The notes under the pieces are model-generated. The model saw only the letters and a program-made list of their open reading frames with translations. It was not told the origin of the DNA and did not search any database. A stretch of 64,000 bases of DNA from positions 1 through 64,000 of the forward strand of contig NZ_SIRE01000016.1 in NCBI RefSeq assembly GCF_004307995.1, written 5' to 3'. Source of the DNA: Paenibacillus thalictri (GTDB taxonomy: Bacteria > Bacillota > Bacilli > Paenibacillales > NBRC-103111). Shown piece by piece: positions 43,149 to 52,817 of the stretch (positions within the stretch are counted from its first letter, which is position 1; the number at the start of each line of letters is the position of its first letter). Made by a program: the position numbers and the translations under genes.

Positions 43149-44999
43149 ATGAGAATTGTTGTGATCGGCGATTTTCACCTAGACCAGGACGATGATGCAA
43201 TGACGGCTAACGCGATGGAAGATATCGCCCACTGTAAGCCGGATCTTGTCGTACCGCTGGGTGACTTCGGCAGTAAACCGCTGACCGGGGGTATTGAGGG
43301 CATGCACGAGGTTAAGCGTTTTCTCGATTCTATTCCTGCATCGATGCGCCCGATCCTCGGCAATCACGATTTACAGCGCGAATCCGGCACAGGTCCGCAG
43401 CCCAAAGGCACGATGGAACGCGAGCTTGTCAAGTTATTTCAGCTGGAGCACCCTTACGGCGTCCTGGAATACGAGCATTTTCGGCTGTTTTTTGCCTCAA
43501 CGGAACCGCAACCCGCCGATTCTTGCTATCAAGTGCAAGAATGTTATGCAACGGAGCAGCAGTTTTCGTGGCTCGTTAATGAGCTCAAGAAACGGCCCGG
43601 AGTGCCGGTCATTTTCTTCACCCATGCTCCGCCGATCGGCTGCGGCTTACGGACGGTGCCTTACGTTCATGTCAAATCGACCAATGCCTACCTCGACCAA
43701 AATCACGATCCTTACCGCTGGCGGCAGCTGTATTCAGACTTCCCGGAAATTGTCATGTGGTTCTCGGCACATTATCACCTGGGGCATGGCCACCCGGATT
43801 CTCACACCGTACGAAGCGGAACCCATTTCTTCATGACCGGCGTCCACAGTAAATTTACCCGCGACGGCAACAGGCAATCACGTATCATTGACATCACGGA
43901 CGAAGGCGTCGAAGTGTTAACGCTGGACCATATCCAACGAACCGTTACACAGGAAGGCGGCTATTGTCATCGGAAGCCGCTTTATTCCCTCATGGAAGGT
44001 ACAGAGGAACCCGCGAACCTTGCGGCACCGGCGCAGCTGTCTTGCGGAGACAAGCTGCTTGAGCGTAGCGCGGTCTGTTCGGTTGGGGAACAGCCGGCGA
44101 TTGCCCAAGGCATCCACCCGCTTAGCTCCGAACGGTACATCGTTACCACGGAAGAAGGCTACAGCTGGGAGGTGGAGCCCGAATCCGAAGCGGTGATCGG
44201 GACTTTGCACATCGGCGCGGCGTTAAAAACGATTGCCGTAGCGGACGAATCGTTATGGATGGCATGGGACGGGCATATCGGAAATACCGCTCTGGACAGT
44301 TTGTGGCGATTCGTACGCAAACCCGAGCAGGAATGGCCTGCCCGGAAATGGCTAGCGGAAGCTCCTGTCGAACGCCTGACAGCTCATCCGTCCGGCGGGG
44401 TATGGGCCGCATCCTCCGGTGCCGTCCGGCGGATCGCTAACGTGCAGGGCGATTCGAATTCCGCTGTCCTCAACTTAAGCGCCGAGCCGTCGAAGCTCGT
44501 CGCAAGCCAAGAGGACGTGTGGATTTTGGGCCGGGACGGCCGTTTGTGGCGCTGGGATGGGACGAGCGACGAAGCTATGCAGACAGCCGAACGGCTTGCC
44601 GCCTTTGATGCGCAAGACGGCAGCTGGGCGGGAATAACCTGCGAGCAAGGGACATGGAGCGTGCATGTACACCGGAGCGGGCAAACCGAAGCTGTCATCG
44701 TTCCTCTCCCGGAATCTGAGATTTCGGCGCTTAACGAAAGCACTCTAGACGCCGATTTGGTGCTGCTTGACGACAATTCTGCCGTCGCGCTGCTGAACGG
44801 CAAGGTCTATTATATTGATTTAACGCAGTACGCTTCATACCTGCTGTCCGAGAACGGGGGAGGCACCGCCACCGCGATTGCCCGCTCGCTGCCGCGTTCC
44901 GGAGCGCAAGAGCCGTATTGCCGGTTTGCTGTAAGCCGCAAACAGCATCCCGTGCTGGGACGGCCGCAGTTGGAGCTGTGGACGGTTCGGAACGCGTAA
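43149..44999 (+). CDS. Metallophosphoesterase with a C-terminal beta-propeller-like domain
   Basis: The 616-residue protein has an N-terminal calcineurin-like domain (about 1-270): VIGDFHLDQDDD, VPLGDFGSKPL, ILGNHDLQ, IFFTHAPPIGCG and FSAHYHLGHGHPDSH, covering the metal ligands. The remaining 340 residues contain repeated short strands with Trp pairs (SLWMAWDGHIG, GGVWAASSGAV, EDVWILGRDGRLWRWDG), a propeller-like pattern. No signal peptide is seen, so it is probably cytosolic. ATG 43149 follows GGGAGAG. It is divergent from the aldolase gene across the shared operators. Confidence 0.85.
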   Translation: MRIVVIGDFHLDQDDDAMTANAMEDIAHCKPDLVVPLGDFGSKPLTGGIEGMHEVKRFLDSIPASMRPILGNHDLQRESGTGPQPKGTMERELVKLFQLEHPYGVLEYEHFRLFFASTEPQPADSCYQVQECYATEQQFSWLVNELKKRPGVPVIFFTHAPPIGCGLRTVPYVHVKSTNAYLDQNHDPYRWRQLYSDFPEIVMWFSAHYHLGHGHPDSHTVRSGTHFFMTGVHSKFTRDGNRQSRIIDITDEGVEVLTLDHIQRTVTQEGGYCHRKPLYSLMEGTEEPANLAAPAQLSCGDKLLERSAVCSVGEQPAIAQGIHPLSSERYIVTTEEGYSWEVEPESEAVIGTLHIGAALKTIAVADESLWMAWDGHIGNTALDSLWRFVRKPEQEWPARKWLAEAPVERLTAHPSGGVWAASSGAVRRIANVQGDSNSAVLNLSAEPSKLVASQEDVWILGRDGRLWRWDGTSDEAMQTAERLAAFDAQDGSWAGITCEQGTWSVHVHRSGQTEAVIVPLPESEISALNESTLDADLVLLDDNSAVALLNGKVYYIDLTQYASYLLSENGGGTATAIARSLPRSGAQEPYCRFAVSRKQHPVLGRPQLELWTVRNA

Positions 45000-45076
45000 G
45001 GGGCTTATTATGCTAGACATTGCTTGATGCGCCAAAGAACTGCCGGAAAGGGCTGAGCGCTAGTCGGATAATAATA

Positions 45077-45110
45077 ACCTAGCGGAAAAAATCGCCGCTA
45101 GGTCCTTTTT
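45077..45110 (+). terminator. Intrinsic terminator of the metallophosphoesterase gene
   Basis: ACCTAGCGG (45077-45085) pairs with CCGCTAGGT (45095-45103), followed by CCTTTTTC. Confidence 0.8.
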
Positions 45111-45194
45111 CGTGCGGTGAGCCGCTCTTTGCCTGTGTGGAGGGATGGATAGCTTTCGCCCGTAAGCATCACTTGACCTGCGAATCGTCTCGGC

Positions 45195-45325
45195 CCAACG
45201 CTAACGATCAGCACTATGCATGCGAATGGCAGGCTCCAACGCTAATGGTCAGCAGCGCACTTATTTGGGCAAAAAAGTCGAGGTTTGTTTTTTTACGGAC
45301 AGGGACGCACTTATTTGCTCAAAAA
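45195..45325. repeat. Short diverged direct repeats in a gene-free stretch
   Basis: CCAACGCTAACGATCAGCA (45195-45213) recurs with two changes at 45236-45254, and CGCACTTATTTG (45256-45267) recurs at 45306-45317, each followed by an A run. The stretch 45111-45570 has no supported gene. Confidence 0.5.
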
Positions 45326-45570
45326 GCCAGGGAAACCACGGTGATAGGCAAAATAACGACGCTGGTGTCCGCTGCACTTTGTAAACCTCTGATATTGTTT
45401 AAATTGCAGCGCTCACATCCGTTAGCGGGGGGTGGATGATCCATGTTGGGATATGCACAATGAATCGACAGTCTCCGAGATCCGTTAAAGTAAATTAGGC
45501 GTATCCGCCCGTCAGCTACCTGCAAGCAACGTTCATTCAGGATCAATCCACTAGCATGATTATAATAAAA

Positions 45571-45616
45571 AGACGAGGCTTTGGCCGGTTCCCCGGTCTA
45601 AAACCTCGTCTTTTTA
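45571..45616. terminator. Terminator at the end of the long phosphatase/transport operon
   Basis: AGACGAGG (45571-45578) pairs with CCTCGTCT (45604-45611), with A and T runs on either side; an inner GGCCGG/CCGGTC stem adds length. It lies about 50 bp past the last gene. Confidence 0.8.
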
Positions 45617-45664
45617 TATACTGCAGCTCTTTATATACCGCGTCTTTTATACCACTCCGCGGCA

Positions 45665-46186
45665 TTAAGCTTTATGCGCTTCACTTTCCTTATGTGGCTT
45701 TCTTCTTGCCATCAGGAAGCTTTCAAACCTGCTGAGACCGATCTGTATGGCCAAAACAAGCGCAGTAAATACAATCGCGCAAAAGTAAAAACCCGCGCCA
45801 ACGCAAAGCCCAACTACGGCCACAATCCATACGGATGCCGCCGTCGTTAAGCCGATGACCGTTTCTTTCTTCTGCAGGATCGCTCCGGCCCCAAGAAAAC
45901 CAATCCCGCTGATGACCTGCGCAGCCAAGCGGGCCGGGTCGGCCAGCAAATTAGGCTCCGCGTTCGGATCCGCTGGGTGATTTGAAGAATCAAGGTATAG
46001 ATCGGAGAATCCGTAGATCGAAAGCAGCATAAGCGAGGCAGTCCCTATCGCCACGAGGATATGTGTCCGAAAGCCGGCGGCATGCTGCTTCCAGCCGCGT
46101 TCGAAGCCGATGGCTCCGGCCAGAGCGGCGGCGAGCAGCAACCTCAATACGACTCCCGATAAGCTGATATGCCATATATCGTTCAC
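45665..46186 (-). CDS. MgtC/SapB-family membrane protein (short form)
   Basis: The 173-residue protein carries the MgtC membrane domain: GAIGFERGWKQHAAGFRTHI, SGIGFLGAGAILQKKETV and GLTTAASVWIVAVVGL. It lacks the C-terminal ACT-like domain that the paralogue at 49045 has. MgtC proteins are linked to Mg2+ and phosphate stress. The start is the GTG at 46186, 6 bases after GGAGGC. About 180 gene-free bases separate it from the IMPase gene, so it may have its own promoter. Confidence 0.9.
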   Translation of the reverse strand: MNDIWHISLSGVVLRLLLAAALAGAIGFERGWKQHAAGFRTHILVAIGTASLMLLSIYGFSDLYLDSSNHPADPNAEPNLLADPARLAAQVISGIGFLGAGAILQKKETVIGLTTAASVWIVAVVGLCVGAGFYFCAIVFTALVLAIQIGLSRFESFLMARRKPHKESEAHKA

Positions 46187-46365
46187 GATATGCCTCCTTT
46201 CCTTGTGTTCAGCGTAAATGCTTTTACCCATTATATGCGATGTCAGCCGCGGGCGAAAGACCTTTATACGGAAAAATGCCTCCGACGCCAGCGCAGCATA
46301 AATAAGAGGCAAGTGCTGTGCATTAGAGATTCGCAGAAGCGGGCCCAGTCACTGCGGTTGCACAG

Positions 46366-47181
46366 TTAATAACCAAGCGGCTTCAGAACCGCAATGAGCG
46401 ATTCGTGAATCCCCTTATTGCTCCCGACGATATGCCTTGTCGCCAAACTGTACGGATTGCCCTGCGCGTCCGATACCGTCCCTCCCGCTTCCTGGATAAG
46501 CAGCACGCCGGCGGCGATATCCCAGGCGTTCAGTCCGTACTCCCAGAAAGCGTGAAGTTTGCCGGCGGCAACGTATGCCAGATGGCAGGCAGCCGAACCT
46601 AAAGCGCGGACGGTCCGGCTTTGCGAGCCGATTTCGCGCAGGCTGTCAAACACGGCTTCGCGCATTTGCGGATCGGACGGAAATCCGGTCGACACCACGC
46701 TGCGGGAAAGCCCTTCGGTCTCAGCTACACGAATCGGCTTGCCGTTCAGGAACGCGCCTTTGCCTTTTTCCGCATAATACATATCGTCCCGGCAAGGATC
46801 ATAAATGACGCCCACAGTCAATTCGCCCTTGCAGGCTAAAGCGATCGATACGGTAAATCCCGGAATGCGCTGCACAAAATTGCTCGTCCCGTCAATCGGA
46901 TCGACGATCCATACAAAATCGTCTTCGGCTGCCGCCGCCAATCGGTCCGCTAAACTCGTTTCGTGCTGGAACGATTCTTCCTCGCCAAGAAACTTATGAT
47001 CGGGGAACGCCTCACGCAGGCGGTCGCGGATCAGCTTCTCCGAAGCCTTATCGATCTCCGTCACCACGTCGAAGCTGGAGCTCTTTTCTTCCGTCACAAA
47101 ATCGGTGTCCAGCTTGCTCTTAATCATCTTGCCCGCTTCGCGCGCAATATCCACTGCAACGTCCAAATAACTCAAACTCAT
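46366..47181 (-). CDS. Inositol monophosphatase-family protein
   Basis: The 271-residue enzyme has the family's metal and catalytic motifs: FLGEEES (Glu ligand), WIVDPIDGTSNFV (Asp ligands) and AWDIAAGVLLIQEAGG near the C-terminus. Members are Mg2+-dependent, lithium-sensitive phosphatases acting on inositol monophosphate, fructose 1,6-bisphosphate or PAP. In an operon with a PTP-like phytase and a phosphoester-type importer, removal of the last phosphate from an inositol phosphate is the most attractive role, but PAP hydrolysis (useful beside a sulfatase) is also possible. Confidence 0.92.
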   Translation of the reverse strand: MSLSYLDVAVDIAREAGKMIKSKLDTDFVTEEKSSSFDVVTEIDKASEKLIRDRLREAFPDHKFLGEEESFQHETSLADRLAAAAEDDFVWIVDPIDGTSNFVQRIPGFTVSIALACKGELTVGVIYDPCRDDMYYAEKGKGAFLNGKPIRVAETEGLSRSVVSTGFPSDPQMREAVFDSLREIGSQSRTVRALGSAACHLAYVAAGKLHAFWEYGLNAWDIAAGVLLIQEAGGTVSDAQGNPYSLATRHIVGSNKGIHESLIAVLKPLGY

Positions 47182-47193
47182 GATAAGTCTCCT

Positions 47194-48159
47194 TTATTCC
47201 GCGATATGCGTATTTGAATTGCGTTTACCAAATGGGTCGATATACATCGGAGGATGAGCCAGGGGATCCGTTACCGTACTGCCGTCGGCGAGCCGCTGCC
47301 AAGTGTCGAATCCCTTCCTCCCTTCGTGAAGGCGAATCACTCTCGCCCCCCTTGCGTATTCTTCCGGCCCTTTGGCGCCAAATCCGGTCAAGCGGCAATA
47401 GCTAAGACGAATGCCGTGCAAATCGCCGTAGAAGTCATTGAGATGGCAATGGCCGACAAAAGTGCCCATCACATCGCCTCGCTCCGCCATCACGGCAAAC
47501 ATGCCGGAGTTGATGCGCGGACTGTCGATGTGCTTGTTTTTTTCGCCGTAACACGTGTGAAAATCCCACACCTCGTTGTATTCGGGCAGCGGAATATGAA
47601 AAAAAGCGAGCGACGGAAGCGGCTCATTCCCGTTCTCCGCGGCAAGCGCAGCCGATTGCTCGTCATACCAGCCGATCTGGCTGCGATCCAGCCACTCGGT
47701 GCCGCCAAATTCCCGGCTCGTCTTCGCTCCCGAATCCAGCATGTACAGCGCAGCCGCAGTCTGGTCGGAACGGCTGGCTTCAATACGCAGCATATAATTG
47801 GATACGCCTTTGATGTGCTCCGGTCCGCAGCGGAACAAGCTGCCCGGCATATTTTGCAGCATCTCGGCGAAACGTTCGATCGGCTCCGGACATTCATGCT
47901 CGTGATTGCCAAAAACAAAAGCCCACGGCAAGCCGCTGTCGCAAAGCGCCGAAACCGCTTCGGCAAAAGCCGAAAGCGGTTCTGGACACCCTTTTTTATC
48001 GATGACGTCTCCGGTTACGACAATCAGATCCGGCTGCTCGGCCGCGATCGTCCACCGCATGAACTCCACCGTTCTCCGGTCGGATTCCTCGCCCAGCTTC
48101 CAATGAATGTCTGTAAATTGAACGATAGTGAAACTTCCATCATCTCTAAATTTCAGCAT
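47194..48159 (-). CDS. Calcineurin-like metallophosphoesterase
   Basis: The 321-residue protein has the metallophosphoesterase motifs in order: VQFTDIHWKLGEE, LIVVTGDVIDKKG, FVFGNHEHECPEP, FFHIPLPEYNE and FVGHCHLNDFYGD. It resembles the cytosolic phosphodiesterase/acid-phosphatase group (Dcr2-like) rather than a nuclease. It follows the HAD gene by 3 bp and precedes the IMPase gene by 12 bp, so the three phosphatases are tightly linked. Confidence 0.9.
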   Translation of the reverse strand: MLKFRDDGSFTIVQFTDIHWKLGEESDRRTVEFMRWTIAAEQPDLIVVTGDVIDKKGCPEPLSAFAEAVSALCDSGLPWAFVFGNHEHECPEPIERFAEMLQNMPGSLFRCGPEHIKGVSNYMLRIEASRSDQTAAALYMLDSGAKTSREFGGTEWLDRSQIGWYDEQSAALAAENGNEPLPSLAFFHIPLPEYNEVWDFHTCYGEKNKHIDSPRINSGMFAVMAERGDVMGTFVGHCHLNDFYGDLHGIRLSYCRLTGFGAKGPEEYARGARVIRLHEGRKGFDTWQRLADGSTVTDPLAHPPMYIDPFGKRNSNTHIAE

Positions 48160-48162
48160 AAG

Positions 48163-48972
48163 TTAGGCCAATTCCTTCCGTTGTTCCAAAATATGCTCGA
48201 TTATGGAAGCAATGGCATGATCCTCATGATGGACTGTAATTGCGTCGGCAGCTTCCTTGAGCTGTGGATGGGCATTTTCCACCGCGTAACCGCGATCGGC
48301 GCTTTGAATCATCGTCAAATCGTTCAAATTGTCCCCGACGGCGATCGTATACAGCGTTTCCCGCTGCAGCATTCGGGTCAATTCCTCCAAGGTTGTGCCT
48401 TTGGATACTCCTTCCGGCAATATTTCCAAATAATTCGATTCGGAATACACCGTTTCGCAAGGAAGCGCATGCTTCACGAGCAACTCTTCATATGCCTTCA
48501 GCAGCGATGGAGGAGAACCGATGAGCAATATTTTCGTGACCTCGGACGGTACTTCATCTTTGTCTATAAGGATGCAGTTCACCCCGTCCTTGCGTTCATG
48601 ACGCTCCAATATCTCGCACCGCCGGGTTGTGAATACTTTGCCGTCCTTATAGAACAGCAAGGCGATATTGTCGGAAACTAATGCCAGCATGTCATCCCAC
48701 AGCTTGCGCGGAATATGGACGTATTTCTCGAAAAGCACCTTACCGCTTGCAGGATGAACGATTTTCGCTCCATTATACAAAATCAGCGGCAAATCGATGC
48801 CAAGCTGGCGCACAAACGGCTCCACCGATTGCTCGATGCGCCCCGTGGCGAGTGTAAAAAGCCCGCCCATATCCGTAAACCGGCGAATGGCGTCTTCGTT
48901 CTCCGGACTAATTTGGTGCGATTTGTTCAGCAGCGTCCCGTCAAGGTCGCTTATAATCAGTATGTTGTTCAC
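48163..48972 (-). CDS. Cof-type HAD-IIB phosphatase
   Basis: The 269-residue protein has ILIISDLDGTLLNKSH (D-x-D nucleophile motif), FTLATGRIEQSVEPFV, a C2-type cap between, a conserved Lys region and AVGDNLNDLTMIQSADRGYAV near the end. Such enzymes dephosphorylate sugar phosphates and other small metabolites. The GTG at 48972 follows AGGTGGAACCA and fits the family start; the frame remains open upstream to 49041. Confidence 0.9.
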   Translation of the reverse strand: MNNILIISDLDGTLLNKSHQISPENEDAIRRFTDMGGLFTLATGRIEQSVEPFVRQLGIDLPLILYNGAKIVHPASGKVLFEKYVHIPRKLWDDMLALVSDNIALLFYKDGKVFTTRRCEILERHERKDGVNCILIDKDEVPSEVTKILLIGSPPSLLKAYEELLVKHALPCETVYSESNYLEILPEGVSKGTTLEELTRMLQRETLYTIAVGDNLNDLTMIQSADRGYAVENAHPQLKEAADAITVHHEDHAIASIIEHILEQRKELA

Positions 48973-49044
48973 TGGTTCCACCTGCCTGTTCCATATCTCT
49001 TTAGGTCTATCCGGCGAAAGCAAGCCGTCGTATTTATTCATCTT

Positions 49045-49806
49045 TTATAAAAAAACTGTTCGCTCTTTGGCTCCGCTTTGTTTAAACCCGGGCAGCCCGG
49101 ACACTTCCATGCCGATGACCACGTCCAACGCAGAAATCCGCTCCAGCGCCGCAGTAAACTTCTCCGGTTTCGTCACCTTCAGCGCAAAAACGATCAGCAT
49201 GGTCGCCGTGTCGCAGCCGTCTTGGCTCAGCGGTTCTCCCTGAATCATTTTCAGATTGGCGATTTGCACGTCCTGCTCGCCGAATATCGAGGCAATCGTG
49301 CCAAGCGCGCCGGGCTGGTCGAATATTTTAATTTCAACCTCGCGGTTTCTGCGGTCCTTCAGCAGCACCTTCTCCCATTTATTCAGAAGGTATAAGCTAA
49401 TCAGCACCATCAGGGTGCATACGAGCGCCCCGGTGAAAAAACCGGCCCCTACGCATAAGCCAATCGCGGCCACAACCCAAACGGACGCCGCCGTCGTCAG
49501 CCCTTTGATCACGTTGCCGTTGCGGAGAATCGCTCCGGCTCCGAGGAAACCGATGCCGCTGATGACTTGTGCCGCCAGACGGGCCGGATCGACACGAACG
49601 TTTGTTTCATTGACGAATTCGGAGAATCCGTAAATCGACAGCAGCATGATCGTCGTCGAACCAAGGCACACGAGAATGTGCGTGCGGAATCCGGCGGCAT
49701 GATTGCTCCATTCCCTTTCAATGCCGATCAAGCCGCCGAGCACGGCGGCAACGACCATGCGGATGACAAGCTCCCAATGGGTGATTTGCCAGATGTTATG
49801 CGCCAT
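49045..49806 (-). CDS. MgtC/SapB-family protein with C-terminal ACT-like domain
   Basis: The 253-residue protein has the MgtC core (GGLIGIEREWSNHAAGFRTHI, SGIGFLGAGAILRNGNVIKG, GLTTAASVWVVAAIGL) and a cytosolic ACT-like domain from about residue 155 (VEIKIFDQPGALGTIASIFG). It lies 3 bp after the ATPase gene and is a paralogue of the short MgtC at 45665. Its place in a phosphate-ester operon suggests control of Mg2+ or phosphate balance during bulk phosphate release. Confidence 0.92.
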   Translation of the reverse strand: MAHNIWQITHWELVIRMVVAAVLGGLIGIEREWSNHAAGFRTHILVCLGSTTIMLLSIYGFSEFVNETNVRVDPARLAAQVISGIGFLGAGAILRNGNVIKGLTTAASVWVVAAIGLCVGAGFFTGALVCTLMVLISLYLLNKWEKVLLKDRRNREVEIKIFDQPGALGTIASIFGEQDVQIANLKMIQGEPLSQDGCDTATMLIVFALKVTKPEKFTAALERISALDVVIGMEVSGLPGFKQSGAKERTVFL

Positions 49807-49809
49807 AAC

Positions 49810-50910
49810 TTACGGTTCGCGGGAAACGAGCTTGCCCGTGCCTTTGTCGTAAACGTTCACCTTGGAAACGGGGAATTTCACCCAAACCATTTTGCCCATC
49901 GTGTATTCCATCTCGCCGATCACCTTGGCCAGAATCATCAAATCTCCCTGCACCGACAGCTGGACAAGCGTTTCCGAGCCTGCCGGCAAAATCGAATACA
50001 CGCTGCATACGATCCCGTCTTCAATCGGTTCGTTGGATACCTCGATGTCTTCCGGATAAATGGCCAGCACCACTTGGTCACTTGGCGGCTGAGCGCATGG
50101 AACATCCAGCTTGCCCAGCTCCGACTCGGTCTGAATGCTGCCTGCGTTATAACGGCATTTGGCGTCGACGAAATTGATTTTCGGGTTGCCGATAAAGTCG
50201 GCCACCCGGATATCCGCCGGATGACGGTAGATGTTGCGCGGCGTGTCAACCTGCACCAGATTGCCTTCGAAGAAGACGGCGATTTTCGTCGACAACGTAA
50301 GCGCCTCTACCTGGTCGTGGGTGACGTAAATAATCGTTGTCCCCAGTTCCTTGTGCAGCCGCTTCAGCTCGGCCCGCATCTCCAGCCGCAGCTTGGCGTC
50401 CAGGTTGGAAAGCGGCTCGTCGAGCAGCAGTATTTTCGGTTCGGTGACAATCGCCCGGGCGATCGCGACACGCTGCTGCTGACCGCCGGACAATTCGGAC
50501 GGATAACGGTCCTTCAGGTTAAAGATGCGCATTTTTTCCAATGCGTTCTCCACCCGTTCTTTGGTTTCCGCTTTACTCGTTTTCTGCAAATTCAGGCCAA
50601 AGGCAACGTTGTCGAAAACGGTCATATGCGGCCACAGCGCATAACTCTGGAACACCAAATTGAGACCGCGCTTGGAAGGCGGGGTGAAATGGCTGACCTG
50701 CCCGTTGACGATTTCTTTGCCGCCGATCGTAATGATGCCTTGCTCGGGATTTTCCAGGCCGGTAATGACCCGCAGCGTCGTTGTTTTGCCGCAGCCCGAA
50801 GGGCCCAGCAGCGTCATAAAGTCGCCTTCCTCGATCAAGAGATCGAGATCCTTCAGTATATGGTTGTTGTCGAAATATTTGTTAACCTTCTTCAGCTCAA
50901 TTGTACTCAT
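49810..50910 (-). CDS. ABC transporter ATP-binding protein, Fbp/Pot/Afu type
   Basis: The 366-residue ATPase has Walker A GPSGCGKTT, Q-loop LVFQSYALWPHMTVFDNVAFG, signature ELSGGQQQRVAIARAI, Walker B LLLDEPLSNLDAKLR, H-loop IIYVTHDQVEAL and a C-terminal TOBE-type domain (about 240-366). The group serves iron(III), spermidine, phosphonate and hexose-phosphate importers. It lies 6 bp after the two-module permease gene, which it must energise. Confidence 0.94.
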   Translation of the reverse strand: MSTIELKKVNKYFDNNHILKDLDLLIEEGDFMTLLGPSGCGKTTTLRVITGLENPEQGIITIGGKEIVNGQVSHFTPPSKRGLNLVFQSYALWPHMTVFDNVAFGLNLQKTSKAETKERVENALEKMRIFNLKDRYPSELSGGQQQRVAIARAIVTEPKILLLDEPLSNLDAKLRLEMRAELKRLHKELGTTIIYVTHDQVEALTLSTKIAVFFEGNLVQVDTPRNIYRHPADIRVADFIGNPKINFVDAKCRYNAGSIQTESELGKLDVPCAQPPSDQVVLAIYPEDIEVSNEPIEDGIVCSVYSILPAGSETLVQLSVQGDLMILAKVIGEMEYTMGKMVWVKFPVSKVNVYDKGTGKLVSREP

Positions 50911-50916
50911 ATCCTA

Positions 50917-52767
50917 TTATCCTCCTATGCCTTTAGAGAGATCGGCTTTGCCTATCTTTGTTGCCAAGAAGTATGTGATCATGATGATGGCGATAATTAA
51001 GATAATAATCGCGTCGGCATACTGCTGATAGCCTTTTTCCGCATACCGGAAGGTCAGCGTCGTCAATGTGCCCGTATTGGGCGTTACGAGCAGCACGATC
51101 AAATCGAGTTCCTTCATCGCGCTTATAAAGAGCAGCAGGAAGCTGCTGAACAAACCTTTGCGGCTGAGCGGAAGCATGATTTTGCGGAACCGGTGGAACC
51201 AGGAGGCGCCTTGAATTTTGGCCGCTTCCTCCAGCTCCCCGCTGATCTGGAACATCGTGCTTGTTCCCGAGCGGGTGGCGAACGGCAGCTCTTTGACAAT
51301 CGTAATCAAGATGACGATCGTCAAGGTTCCGTATAAGGCCGGAATGAGTAGCTGCGGTTTGGCGAACATCGACAAATAGATGGCCGAGAAGGAAATGCCC
51401 GGAATCAGATACGGTAAGAAGGACAACTGCTCAACCACTTTGCCGGACAGCGTTTTTCTCGCTTTACTGATAACATAACCGAGAATCAGACCGATAACCG
51501 AAGCGGATACGGCGGCAATCAGCGCGATGCGCAGCGAGTTTTTGAAGCCCATGAAAATACCGTCGTTCTTCAGCACGCCGACCTCGCCCGAATTGATATT
51601 GAAGTCGGAGTCGCCGACCCAGAAATGGGTGGTCAAATTGCCCAAGCTGTAATCGCCGTCATGCAGCATAAACGATTGCCAGAGCAGCAGCAGCAGCGGG
51701 AACACGCCTGCCGAAATCATAAAGAGCATCACGCCGGCGATCGCCGGAACCTTCCATTTGCCAAGCGGGGTCAAGGTCTTGCGGGAATCTTTGCCCCCGA
51801 TCGTAGCATAACTTTTACGTCTGCCGATGGCGCGTTGGTTGATATAGATCGTCACGGAAGAGATGATAATCAGAATCAAGCTGAGCACGTAGGCATCGGA
51901 GATCAGCCGGTTTTTCATGCTGCCGTACAGCATTGTAGCGATCGTGTAATATTTGACCGGAAGTCCGAGAAACGCCGCCACGCCGAAGGTGCCCATCGTC
52001 TTGGAGAAGGTCAGGATAAACGCCGACAAAATCGCCGGCAGCACCAGCGGGAACGTGATTTTGCGGAGAATCGTCAACCGGCTTGCGCCGAGAATGTCCG
52101 CCATCTCTTCCAGACTGCTGTTGATCGAGCTTAATGCTACTGCAATCAGCAGGTAAAAAAACGTATAGTAATGCGCTGTCAGGTTCATCGTAATCGGGAA
52201 AAAGCCGTATGAAATCCAGTCGGGCGGATTGATATGGAACAAATACTGCAGCATCCCTTGCGAACCGCCGATCCGGTCGTTCTTAAACACGACCAGCCAT
52301 GCGAACGATTTGATCCACGAGGGCAACATGTAAGGAATGATCGCCATGAAGGCAATCGACTTTTTGAACGGAATGTCGGTCCGGGTCACAAGCCAAGCCA
52401 ACGCTCCGCCCAGGATCATCGACATAAAGGAAACGGCCACGGCGATATTAAACGAGTTCAGCAGCGGCTTGTAAAAAATCGACTGGCTGATGTCGCTGAC
52501 CAGCACGTGCCACCAATGGTACAGCGTAAACTCGCCGGGCACTACGCCACGCGCTACCCGCGCATCTTCCGGCTGCCAGGTCAACGTGTGGGAGATGATT
52601 TCCCACAGTGGAATAACAATGGTGTAGCATAGAAATATGAAGGCAATGATACTGATCAGATGCAGCGGATTCGTTAAAATGTTCTTCAAAATGTTCAACA
52701 GACGGATCATGCTGAATTTGGATTTGACGGATTTACTGTTCGGCTTGGAATATTCAACCGAATTCAC
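50917..52767 (-). CDS. ABC transporter permease with two fused modules (FbpB/AfuB-like)
   Basis: The 616-residue protein is two binding-protein-dependent permease modules in one chain, about twelve helices. Each half has a coupling loop: EEMADILGASRLTILRKITF in the first and EEAAKIQGASWFHRFRKIML in the second. This architecture is that of the FbpB/AfuB/PhnV-type importers for iron, hexose phosphates or phosphonates. I prefer the GTG at 52767, about 9 bases after AAGGGGTG. Upstream is a gap with three copies of AATCCGTTCTA. Confidence 0.93.
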   Translation of the reverse strand: MNSVEYSKPNSKSVKSKFSMIRLLNILKNILTNPLHLISIIAFIFLCYTIVIPLWEIISHTLTWQPEDARVARGVVPGEFTLYHWWHVLVSDISQSIFYKPLLNSFNIAVAVSFMSMILGGALAWLVTRTDIPFKKSIAFMAIIPYMLPSWIKSFAWLVVFKNDRIGGSQGMLQYLFHINPPDWISYGFFPITMNLTAHYYTFFYLLIAVALSSINSSLEEMADILGASRLTILRKITFPLVLPAILSAFILTFSKTMGTFGVAAFLGLPVKYYTIATMLYGSMKNRLISDAYVLSLILIIISSVTIYINQRAIGRRKSYATIGGKDSRKTLTPLGKWKVPAIAGVMLFMISAGVFPLLLLLWQSFMLHDGDYSLGNLTTHFWVGDSDFNINSGEVGVLKNDGIFMGFKNSLRIALIAAVSASVIGLILGYVISKARKTLSGKVVEQLSFLPYLIPGISFSAIYLSMFAKPQLLIPALYGTLTIVILITIVKELPFATRSGTSTMFQISGELEEAAKIQGASWFHRFRKIMLPLSRKGLFSSFLLLFISAMKELDLIVLLVTPNTGTLTTLTFRYAEKGYQQYADAIIILIIAIIMITYFLATKIGKADLSKGIGG

Positions 52768-52817
52768 AAGCAATACACCCCTTCGTACGCGGCCGGATTT
52801 AGAATGAACTCGTTCCT

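Noticed and set aside
45137..45439. Open frame of 100 codons on the plus strand
   Set aside because: It spans diverged direct repeats, has no ribosome binding site, and its composition is not protein-like.
46187..46365. Possible Mg2+ riboswitch (M-box) in the leader of the short mgtC gene
   Set aside because: The gap size and gene invite it, but the conserved M-box segments are not visible and no terminator/antiterminator pair is found.
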